Source: Oscillospiraceae bacterium (lineage in GTDB: Bacteria > Bacillota > Clostridia > Oscillospirales > UBA929). Taken from it: a DNA stretch of 6,609 nt. Of the stretch, positions 1 to 4,555 are shown piece by piece. Both the position numbers and the translations under genes were made by a program. Under the pieces are notes generated by a model, which did not search any database, was not told the origin of the DNA, and saw only the letters and a list, made by a program, of their open reading frames with translations. The stretch lies in NCBI GenBank assembly GCA_031271525.1, contig JAISVO010000178.1:1-6609 (forward strand). The letters run 5' to 3'. Positions within the stretch are counted from its first letter, which is position 1. Each line of letters opens with the position of its first letter.

Positions 1-37
1 CGGGTACCCCCCGCAGCAGATCGGTCAGATACGGCAT
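1..37 (-). CDS. 5' end of an unidentified gene, cut by the left edge
   Basis: Read on the minus strand, an ATG at 37 opens a frame that stays open to the window edge and encodes MPYLTDLLRGVP. It is preceded by a purine-rich AGAGAGGAA ribosome binding site ending about six bases before the ATG, which is the main reason to believe it. The gene is co-directional with the EAL gene but separated from it by a hairpin terminator, so it may be transcribed separately or by read-through. No promoter is visible in the gap. Twelve residues are too few to name a family, and the function is unknown. Confidence 0.5.
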   Translation of the reverse strand, partial: MPYLTDLLRGVP

Positions 38-60
38 TTAGGTTCCTCTCTTCTGTCATG

Positions 61-92
61 AAAAAGAGCACGGCAGTCACCTTGCTCTTTTT
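61..92 (-). terminator. Rho-independent terminator after the EAL/GAF/PAS gene
   Basis: A perfect 10-bp inverted repeat, AAAAAGAGCA at 61-70 against TGCTCTTTTT at 83-92, encloses a 12-base loop in which GG 72-73 can also pair with CC 80-81. Read on the minus strand the hairpin ends in a run of five Ts and lies 16 bases after the stop codon of the EAL gene. The repeat also carries a T run on the plus strand, so it could work in both directions. Confidence 0.72.
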
Positions 93-108
93 GAACGGAC
101 CGTCGGGG

Positions 109-2367
109 CTAAGATTTGATGTCCAATGCGTACTCCAAATGGACAGGCTCTCCGTTCAGCCACGGGATCAGGCTGTCGTAGACCTTGTAGCGGCTTCCGG
201 TGATGGGGTTTTCGTGTTCCCAGACAATTTCACGCTTTTCCGGGTTCTTCAGCAGACAGCCAACCTTGCAGAAGGGGCACTGCCCTTCCCGCCCTTGAAT
301 GACCTCCCAGCAGGGTTTGCCGACGATGTCGCGGCCCAGAAGCGACTTCACATACTCGTTTGCGAAGAGGATCTCCCCGGTCTCGGGGTCCGAGACATAG
401 ACGATCATGTTGGCGTGGTCGAGGATACTGCTCAGGACATCCCGGCGGCGGTTGATCTCGTCTTGCAGGCGGGACCGATGGACGACACTTGCGATGATGG
501 TGCACAGATTGTGCAGGATGAGGATCTCCTCGGCACGCCAGTCGCGGTAGTGAAAACAGTCGTTGAACCCGATGAAACCGCTTAAAATATTTCCGTCCCA
601 TAGCGGAATCACCGCGATCGACTTTGCGTTCCGCACCGGCAGCTCACGGGACAGCTCGGGATTCATCTCGGCGACATCGGTTGCCGAAATGAATCCGTCC
701 TCACTCAAGGTTTCGATCCAGCGGGCGGACAAACTGACGCTCTGTCCAAGCTCCTGCAGGGGTTCGACTCCGTTGGCCAGCCACTCGTGGGTGTTTTGGT
801 AAGTGCTCGTCCCCGCTTTTTGATACAGGTATACGCGGCTCACGTCCATATGATGACCGATCAGCTCCAGCGTTTGCTGAATCGCGCGCCCGATGTTCTC
901 ATCGTGCAGGAGGATGTGAATGCACTGGTTCATCAGTCTGTGGAGGGAAGGGGAGAAGACATAGTCGCTTTCGGACTGGAAGAGGCGGCCGAGGTCCACC
1001 TTTTCCTTTCGGATCATATTGAAGGATTGGTCCAGCTCGTAGAAGCGGGGGAGGAGGGCTTCCATATCCTCCGGCTTGATCGGTTTTGAGAAGAGGTACC
1101 CTTGGAGGAAATCCGCGCCGTTTTTTAGGAGGATTGCCATCTGCTCGGGTGTTTCGACCCCTTCCGCGACCACCATCATGTCGGATGCGTGGGACAGTTC
1201 CGCCATCGCCCGGAAGAGGTAGCGGAGGTAGCTGTCCGTTTCAATGCCGTTGACGAAGGCGCGCTCCACCTTCACGATGTCCACCGGCATGTCCTTGAGC
1301 TTGTTGAAGGCGGAGTAGCCGGTGCCGAAATCGTCCAAGGCGACCTTCACGTTCTCGCTCTTGATCTTTTCAATCGTTAGGAGGGAGAGACCGTCGAAGG
1401 TAAACTGGGTGCTCTCGGTAATTTCAAGACAGAGCTTTTCGCCGGGGAAGTCACAGTCTTTGAGAAGCTTGATGATCTTCGGCGCGAGCATAGCGTCTGT
1501 GAACTGCGCTGCCGACACATTCACGTCGAGGATAAATTTCTTGTGCTTATCAAGGCCCCACTCTTTGCACTTCCGGAGCGAGGTTTCCAGCACCCAAAGA
1601 CCGATGGTCTCAATCAGGTCGAGCCGTTCGGTTTCGGGGATAAAAACGGAGGGGGGTACCGGACCCAGTTCGGGGCTGTTCCAGCGGCAGAGCGCTTCCA
1701 AGCCGCACCATATTCCGGTGACGGGATCCGCAATGGGCTGGTAATATACGTCAAAACCATCCATATTGTTCGCGATGCAGCGCTTGATGCTGACCTCGAA
1801 GTTCCGTCTCTGCCGGAAGTCCTTATCCATCTGCTCGGTGTAGACGATAATCCTGCTGGTGTCGGTGTGCGCGTGCTTCAGCGTCCGCTCAATCATGTTC
1901 AGAAGGTCGACGCTGTTCATAACGAAATGGCTTTGAATGACGCACATCCGAAAATCGCAGAAGGTATTGAGGGCAGTCCCGTCAAGGTTTAGGTTCCACA
2001 AGAGAGTGAAGCGGTTCGCGATTTGGGCTGCGAAGTCGCTCACGTTGGCGTCTCCTGTGACCGCGACGCAGAACTTGCCCCCGCCGATACGGTAGAGGAC
2101 GGCGTTCGGGATATTCAGTGTTGCGATATAGTCGCGGATCGCTTCAAGGAGGCAGTCGCCCATCCTCCGGCCGCAGATTTCATTTATTTCGCGTAAAGAC
2201 AGAGCGTCCACCACAATCAAGGCGGGCGGCGAGGTCAGGACGTCTTTTTGCAACTGCAGACTGTTCGGCAATCCAAACTGCCAGTCTATGTAGGCAAGCG
2301 ATTCCGGACGGGTCAGCTCCTCAGTCCGTTTTAACGGCTTGTAACCGATCTGTTCAGGCATTTTCAT
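109..2367 (-). CDS. Cyclic-di-GMP phosphodiesterase: degenerate GGDEF-EAL-GAF-PAS protein
   Basis: This 752-residue protein probably hydrolyses the second messenger cyclic di-GMP in response to a sensed signal. Residues about 45-178 form a GGDEF-like domain whose signature is GGGKF (95-99), so cyclase activity is unlikely and it may instead regulate. Residues about 188-440 form an EAL domain that keeps the catalytic set: E224 of EAL, N283, E315, D345-D346 of DDFGTGYS, K366, E402 of AEGVE and Q422 of QGY. A GAF domain (about 470-635) and a C-terminal PAS domain (about 645-752) follow. The PAS domain has a cysteine cluster at C686, C697, C700 and C704. No signal peptide or membrane segment is seen, so it should be cytoplasmic. 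The ATG at 2367 was chosen because the upstream in-frame GTG (2451) lies at the predicted transcription start. The ATG at 2361 is an equally possible start. A GGGGG stretch precedes both. Confidence 0.9.
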   Translation of the reverse strand: MKMPEQIGYKPLKRTEELTRPESLAYIDWQFGLPNSLQLQKDVLTSPPALIVVDALSLREINEICGRRMGDCLLEAIRDYIATLNIPNAVLYRIGGGKFCVAVTGDANVSDFAAQIANRFTLLWNLNLDGTALNTFCDFRMCVIQSHFVMNSVDLLNMIERTLKHAHTDTSRIIVYTEQMDKDFRQRRNFEVSIKRCIANNMDGFDVYYQPIADPVTGIWCGLEALCRWNSPELGPVPPSVFIPETERLDLIETIGLWVLETSLRKCKEWGLDKHKKFILDVNVSAAQFTDAMLAPKIIKLLKDCDFPGEKLCLEITESTQFTFDGLSLLTIEKIKSENVKVALDDFGTGYSAFNKLKDMPVDIVKVERAFVNGIETDSYLRYLFRAMAELSHASDMMVVAEGVETPEQMAILLKNGADFLQGYLFSKPIKPEDMEALLPRFYELDQSFNMIRKEKVDLGRLFQSESDYVFSPSLHRLMNQCIHILLHDENIGRAIQQTLELIGHHMDVSRVYLYQKAGTSTYQNTHEWLANGVEPLQELGQSVSLSARWIETLSEDGFISATDVAEMNPELSRELPVRNAKSIAVIPLWDGNILSGFIGFNDCFHYRDWRAEEILILHNLCTIIASVVHRSRLQDEINRRRDVLSSILDHANMIVYVSDPETGEILFANEYVKSLLGRDIVGKPCWEVIQGREGQCPFCKVGCLLKNPEKREIVWEHENPITGSRYKVYDSLIPWLNGEPVHLEYALDIKS

Positions 2368-2370
2368 AAT

Positions 2371-2432
2371 ACCCCCGGCGGTAAGCGGGGTCTTCCAAAC
2401 CCCTCTCGAAACGGCGGCCGAAGAATCCGGCC
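2371..2432 (-). promoter_or_regulatory. Possible structured 5' leader of the EAL gene
   Basis: The predicted leader runs from about 2449 to 2368 and can form two stem-loops on the minus strand. One pairs GGCCG (2432-2428) with CGGCC (2420-2416), extendable by a wobble and an A-U pair. The second pairs ACCCC (2391-2387) with GGGGT (2375-2371) and would hide the only Shine-Dalgarno-like G run before the ATG at 2367. This suggests translational control, but the stems are short and no known riboswitch consensus is recognised. Confidence 0.33.
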
Positions 2433-2455
2433 AGTCGTGCTCACCATTCACTTAA

Positions 2456-2485
2456 AGTATACAACATGCGCCGCGTGATTGTCAA
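2456..2485 (-). promoter_or_regulatory. SigA-type promoter of the EAL gene
   Basis: On the minus strand there is a perfect -35 box TTGACA (2485-2480) and a -10 box TATACT (2461-2456) separated by 18 bases. Transcription should begin near 2449, leaving a leader of about 82 bases. This argues against the GTG at 2451 as a start codon. The -35 box lies inside a perfect palindrome, which suggests repression or activation at this site. Confidence 0.75.
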
Positions 2486-2489
2486 TCAC
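2475..2489. promoter_or_regulatory. Candidate operator: 15-base perfect palindrome over the -35 box
   Basis: GTGATTGTCAATCAC is a perfect inverted repeat with 7-base arms around one central base. It completely covers the -35 hexamer of the EAL gene promoter (2480-2485), where a bound dimeric regulator would block RNA polymerase. It resembles an FNR/CRP half-site pair, but the spacing between TGAT and ATCA is five rather than four, so the cognate regulator is unknown. Confidence 0.5.
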
Positions 2490-2531
2490 CAACCCCCGCA
2501 AATTCGCTTTTTTTTCAAAAAGTGCGAGGTG

Positions 2532-2548
2532 CCTTTGTGACGCAAAGG
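2532..2548. repeat. Short palindrome in the divergent intergenic region
   Basis: CCTTTG and CAAAGG form 6-base inverted arms around TGACG. The element lies between the two divergent promoters, about 47 bases from the EAL -35 box and 72 bases upstream of the zinc-ribbon -35 box. It could be a regulator site. It has no T run of its own and no gene in front of it, so it is not a convincing terminator. The rest of the 2486-2620 stretch is A/T- and G-rich and holds nothing else I can name. Confidence 0.3.
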
Positions 2549-2620
2549 GGTCGGTGAGGGGAGGAAATCTGGCTTCCGAAAAGTTCTAACGGAGAAAGTT
2601 GCGAAATTCTCAAAAAAAAC

Positions 2621-2649
2621 TTGACAGGGCGGACGCGAGGGGTTATAAT
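2621..2649 (+). promoter_or_regulatory. Consensus SigA promoter of the zinc-ribbon gene and downstream genes
   Basis: The -35 box TTGACA (2621-2626) and -10 box TATAAT (2644-2649) both match the consensus exactly, with the optimal 17-base spacer. An A tract (2612-2619) just upstream may act as an UP-like element. Start should fall at the A residues 2656-2658. A perfect palindrome covers this start region. This is the only clear promoter seen for the plus-strand genes, so it probably also feeds the operon beyond the 3061 hairpin. Confidence 0.88.
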
Positions 2650-2651
2650 AA

Positions 2652-2663
2652 GGGCAAATGCCC
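2652..2663. promoter_or_regulatory. Palindrome over the predicted start site, candidate operator
   Basis: GGGCA and TGCCC (arms 2652-2656 and 2659-2663) flank AA directly after the -10 box, covering the expected transcription start. Since transcription should begin inside it, it is more likely to act as a DNA site than as an RNA hairpin. The arms are only five bases, so chance is possible. Confidence 0.35.
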
Positions 2664-2691
2664 CATTGACCCCCGCTTTGAGCTTCCATAT

Positions 2692-2705
2692 CGCTGTTCG
2701 CAGCG
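2692..2705 (+). other. Stem-loop in the zinc-ribbon gene leader
   Basis: CGCTG (2692-2696) and CAGCG (2701-2705) pair perfectly around a TTCG tetraloop. A further CCGC (2673-2676) can pair with GCGG (2709-2712) around it. The leader from about 2657 to the ATG is long, at roughly 107 bases. No known riboswitch class is recognised. The hairpin may stabilise the message or influence translation. Confidence 0.35.
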
Positions 2706-2763
2706 ACTGCGGACCATCCAAGCGCACCCGGTTCTTGGGCAAAAGTCAGAAAGAGGGAAAACA

Positions 2764-3042
2764 ATGTACGAAGACAAAACCCTGACATGCAAGGAATGCG
2801 GCGAAGAGTTCGTTTTCACCGCAGGTGAGCAGGAGTTCTATGCTGAGCGCGGCTTCCTCAACGAGCCGCAGCGTTGCAAGAATTGCCGCGACGCCCGCAA
2901 AAACGCTTCCCGCGCTCCGAGAGAGTACTTCACCGCCGTATGCGCTTCCTGCGGAGGCGAGGCGAAGGTACCCTTCGAGCCCAAGACCGACCGTCCGGTC
3001 TACTGCAGCGATTGCTTCGCTCGCATGAGAGAAAACGGCTAA
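2764..3042 (+). CDS. Small double zinc-ribbon protein (zf-trcl / CxxC-x17-CxxC)
   Basis: This 92-residue protein has two Cys4 modules. The first, CKEC...CKNC with 25 residues between, contains the FVFTAGEQEFYAERGF stretch typical of the trcl-type zinc ribbon. The second, CASC...CSDC, has exactly 17 residues between the pairs, matching the CxxC-x17-CxxC family. Each should bind one zinc ion. The protein is cytoplasmic, with no signal or membrane segment, and its function is unknown. The family is common in Clostridia and related bacteria, and RNA or protein binding is a guess. AGAGGG at 2752-2757 is six bases before the ATG at 2764. Any start further upstream would lie before the transcription start. 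It is driven by the consensus promoter at 2621 and followed by a hairpin terminator, so it can be expressed as a short, abundant message. Confidence 0.9.
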   Translation: MYEDKTLTCKECGEEFVFTAGEQEFYAERGFLNEPQRCKNCRDARKNASRAPREYFTAVCASCGGEAKVPFEPKTDRPVYCSDCFARMRENG

Positions 3043-3060
3043 TCAACGATTGACGGGCAG

Positions 3061-3094
3061 GGGCGAAAGCGGTACGCTTTCGCCCTTACTTTAT
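3061..3094 (+). terminator. Hairpin terminator, probably leaky, between the zinc-ribbon and DUF1858 genes
   Basis: GGGCGAAAGCG (3061-3071) and CGCTTTCGCCC (3075-3085) form a perfect 11-bp stem with a three-base GTA loop, followed by the interrupted T tract TTACTTTAT. It begins 18 bases after the zinc-ribbon stop codon. Because no separate promoter is evident before the next gene and the T tract is broken, partial read-through into the following operon is likely. Confidence 0.7.
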
Positions 3095-3115
3095 AAAAAC
3101 AAGGAGGAAAGAATC

Positions 3116-3310
3116 ATGCAAATTACAAAGGACACCATCATTGGCGACATTTTGGACGCAGCGCCTGAAACAGCCCCTCTCTTTATGGAGATTGGGATGC
3201 ATTGCTTGGGATGCCCCGCTTCTCGGGGCGAGACCCTTGCGGAGGCTTGCGAGGTTCACGGCGTTGACGCCGACGCGTTTCTTGAGCGTCTCAACGGCAA
3301 ATCCGCGTAA
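3116..3310 (+). CDS. DUF1858 / hybrid-cluster-protein-associated redox disulfide domain protein
   Basis: This 64-residue protein consists almost entirely of one DUF1858 domain. It opens with TKDTIIGDILDAAPETAPLF and carries GMHCLGCPAS, the CxxC pair (C30, C33) typical of the family version found beside hybrid cluster proteins. A second region, ETLAEACEVHGVD, matches the usual helix after the cysteines. The pair may form a redox disulfide or bind a metal. The true substrate is unknown, and no hybrid cluster gene is in the window. An excellent AAGGAGG (3101-3107) lies eight bases before the ATG at 3116. The gene follows a terminator hairpin and is overlapped or closely followed by trmK, suggesting it heads the trmK - Nif3 - rqcH operon. 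Confidence 0.9.
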   Translation: MQITKDTIIGDILDAAPETAPLFMEIGMHCLGCPASRGETLAEACEVHGVDADAFLERLNGKSA

Positions 3311-3788
3311 CATCCGGCCGTTAGCCCTCCGGCCTCGGCTGCTGGCGGTCGCCGGTTTTGTTCGCCCGGACGATCGGGTGCTGGACATCGGGACCGACCA
3401 CGCCCGTCTGCCGGTCTATTTGACCGAGCGCGGCTTGTGCGCGTCGGTGACTGCCACCGAACGCGCCGAAGGTCCCTACCGGCGGGCGGAGCGCACCATC
3501 CGGGTTCACAGGTTGGAGGGGAGGATCCCCCTCCTTCTCTGTGACGGCGGTGAAAATCTGGATCCAAGTTGCTATGATACCGTCGCAATTACCGGGATGG
3601 GCGCGGATACCATCGCAGACATCCTTCGGAAGAGCCCGTGGCTTTCCGAAAAGCGGCTGATCCTTCAGCCGCAGACCCGGGTAATCGGCTTTGCCGAGCT
3701 GACGGGGCTAACCCCGTCAGCTCGAATGACCGTCGCCGAGGGGCGGCGGAGCTACACAATCTACCTAATGGGAGGCGATGCCGGTTGA
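3282..3788 (+). CDS. trmK: tRNA (adenine(22)-N1)-methyltransferase TrmK, short form with uncertain start
   Basis: TrmK uses S-adenosylmethionine to methylate N1 of A22 in the D loop region of tRNAs. The cytoplasmic Rossmann core is clear: motif I is VLDIGTDHARLPVYL, followed by ITGMGADTIADIL and LILQPQT. The first residues resembling the family are RPLALRPRLLAVAGFV, but no ATG or GTG precedes them. Possible starts are the TTG at 3282 (used here, 168 residues, overlapping DUF1858 by 29 bases) or a non-standard ATC at 3312, one base after the DUF1858 stop. Neither has a Shine-Dalgarno site, so translation would rely on coupling. The family usually has about 230 residues with a C-terminal helical domain. 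This one ends at YTIYLMGGDAG without it. A 13-bp inverted repeat lies at 3695-3724. The assignment is firm, while the start and the activity are not. Confidence 0.8.
   Translation: MSVSTANPRNIRPLALRPRLLAVAGFVRPDDRVLDIGTDHARLPVYLTERGLCASVTATERAEGPYRRAERTIRVHRLEGRIPLLLCDGGENLDPSCYDTVAITGMGADTIADILRKSPWLSEKRLILQPQTRVIGFAELTGLTPSARMTVAEGRRSYTIYLMGGDAG
3515..3534. repeat. Short inverted repeat inside trmK
   Basis: GGAGGGG (3515-3521) and CCCCTCC (3528-3534) are perfect 7-base arms around AGGATC. In GC-rich coding DNA this may be chance. It is listed because a much longer inverted repeat occurs later in the same gene. Confidence 0.3.
3695..3724. repeat. 30-base perfect inverted repeat inside trmK
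   Basis: Arms CGAGCTGACGGGG (3695-3707) and CCCCGTCAGCTCG (3712-3724) are perfect 13-base reverse complements around CTAA. In the trmK frame the repeat encodes ELTGLTPSAR, in the part of the protein after LILQPQT where resemblance to the family is weakest. There is no T run behind it, so it does not look like a terminator. It could be a small palindromic element that inserted in frame, or a selected mRNA hairpin. Confidence 0.6.
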
Positions 3789-4555
3789 TCACAGTACATG
3801 ACATCCTAAAAAAACTGGAGGAGTGGGCACCGCTGAATCTGGCGGTCAAGGACGACCCGGTCGGCCTTCAAGCGGGGGAGCGGTTCAAGTCGGTGCGTAA
3901 GGTCGTCATTTCCCTCGACATCACCAAAGCTGTTATCGCCGAGGCGGTGGCGGGCGGTGCCGACCTGATCGTTACCCACCACAATATTGTGCGGACCTAC
4001 GAGCTTCGCCCCACCGACGAAACCGACGCGGGCGGGGTTCTTCTCGCGCTCTGCCGCTCCGGGCTTGCGTCGGTCGCGATGCACACTAACCTCGACGCCG
4101 CCCCCGGCGGGATCAACGACGTAATGGCGTCGCTGATCGGCTTGAACGATGTCTCGGTCTACGACCAAAAAGAGGGGATCGGACGGATCGGGACCCTTCC
4201 GGACCCGACAGATACGCAAACCTTCGCGAAACACTGCAAGGAAGTCTTCCGCTCGGGCGTCGTCCGCTACCACGACGCGCAAAAACCGGTCAGCCGGGTC
4301 GCGATCTGTTCGGGCGGCGGTGGTTCCCTCTTCTTCGACGGCATCAAGGCGGGCTGCGACACCTTCGTAACCGGCGACGTCGGGCACCACTACTTCCTGA
4401 CGGCGGCGAACCAAGGGGTGAACCTCCTTGATTGCGGTCACTTCGCGACGGAAAATATCATCGTTCCGGTGATCGCGGACTTCCTGCAAAAGGCTTTTCC
4501 CGAGCTGACGGTCATCTTGTCGGGCGAGGAAAGCGAGCCATTCCGATGCCTGTAG
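3785..4555 (+). CDS. Nif3-like dinuclear metal centre protein (YqfO/YbgI family)
   Basis: This 256-residue protein belongs to the Nif3 family, which binds two metal ions and forms toroidal hexamers. Its biochemical role is unsettled, with a GTP-cyclohydrolase-I-like hydrolase activity suggested for the family. Visible motifs are DPVGLQAGE near the N-terminus, VTHHNIV with the metal-binding histidines, MHTNLDAAPGGINDVMA, CSGGGGSLF, VTGDVGHHYF, and GHFATE near the C-terminus with further metal ligands. The length matches the short form, without the PII-like insert of the Bacillus YqfO. The start is the TTG at 3785, which overlaps the trmK stop as TTGA. A GGGAGG (3770-3775) lies nine bases before it. 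The trmK-Nif3 pairing is conserved in many Firmicutes. The gene overlaps rqcH by 10 bases, implying translational coupling. Confidence 0.92.
   Translation: MITVHDILKKLEEWAPLNLAVKDDPVGLQAGERFKSVRKVVISLDITKAVIAEAVAGGADLIVTHHNIVRTYELRPTDETDAGGVLLALCRSGLASVAMHTNLDAAPGGINDVMASLIGLNDVSVYDQKEGIGRIGTLPDPTDTQTFAKHCKEVFRSGVVRYHDAQKPVSRVAICSGGGGSLFFDGIKAGCDTFVTGDVGHHYFLTAANQGVNLLDCGHFATENIIVPVIADFLQKAFPELTVILSGEESEPFRCL

Noticed and set aside
58..585. Plus-strand frame of 175 codons opposite the end of the EAL gene
   Set aside because: It begins at the terminator hairpin and lies opposite the GAF and PAS domains. The product matches nothing and there is no ribosome binding site.
2368..2451. N-terminal extension of the EAL protein from a GTG at 2451
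   Set aside because: The predicted transcription start is about 2449, so the GTG would not be properly included in the message. The extension shows no domain similarity.
2475..2489. FNR/CRP binding site
   Set aside because: The TGAT and ATCA halves are separated by five bases rather than the four of an FNR box, so it is kept only as an unnamed palindrome.
2532..2570. GACGCAAAG resembling part of a cyclic-di-GMP (GEMM) riboswitch near a cyclic-di-GMP gene
   Set aside because: The other conserved GEMM segments are absent, and on the plus strand the element lies upstream of the promoter for the zinc-ribbon gene, so it would not be transcribed from it.
2599..2763. N-terminal extension of the zinc-ribbon protein
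   Set aside because: It would begin upstream of and read through a perfect promoter. The ATG at 2764 has its own ribosome binding site and begins right at the zinc-ribbon domain.
3290..3320. Programmed +1 frameshift joining DUF1858 to TrmK
   Set aside because: trmK is in the +1 frame and lacks an ATG, but the sequence before the TAA has no slippery motif of the RF2 type, and DUF1858 proteins of this length are normally free-standing.
3806..4489. Long open frame on the minus strand (227 codons) opposite the Nif3-like gene
   Set aside because: It is a shadow of GC-rich coding sequence. The plus strand encodes all the Nif3 motifs, while the reverse product is rich in Arg, Val and Asp without recognisable motifs.
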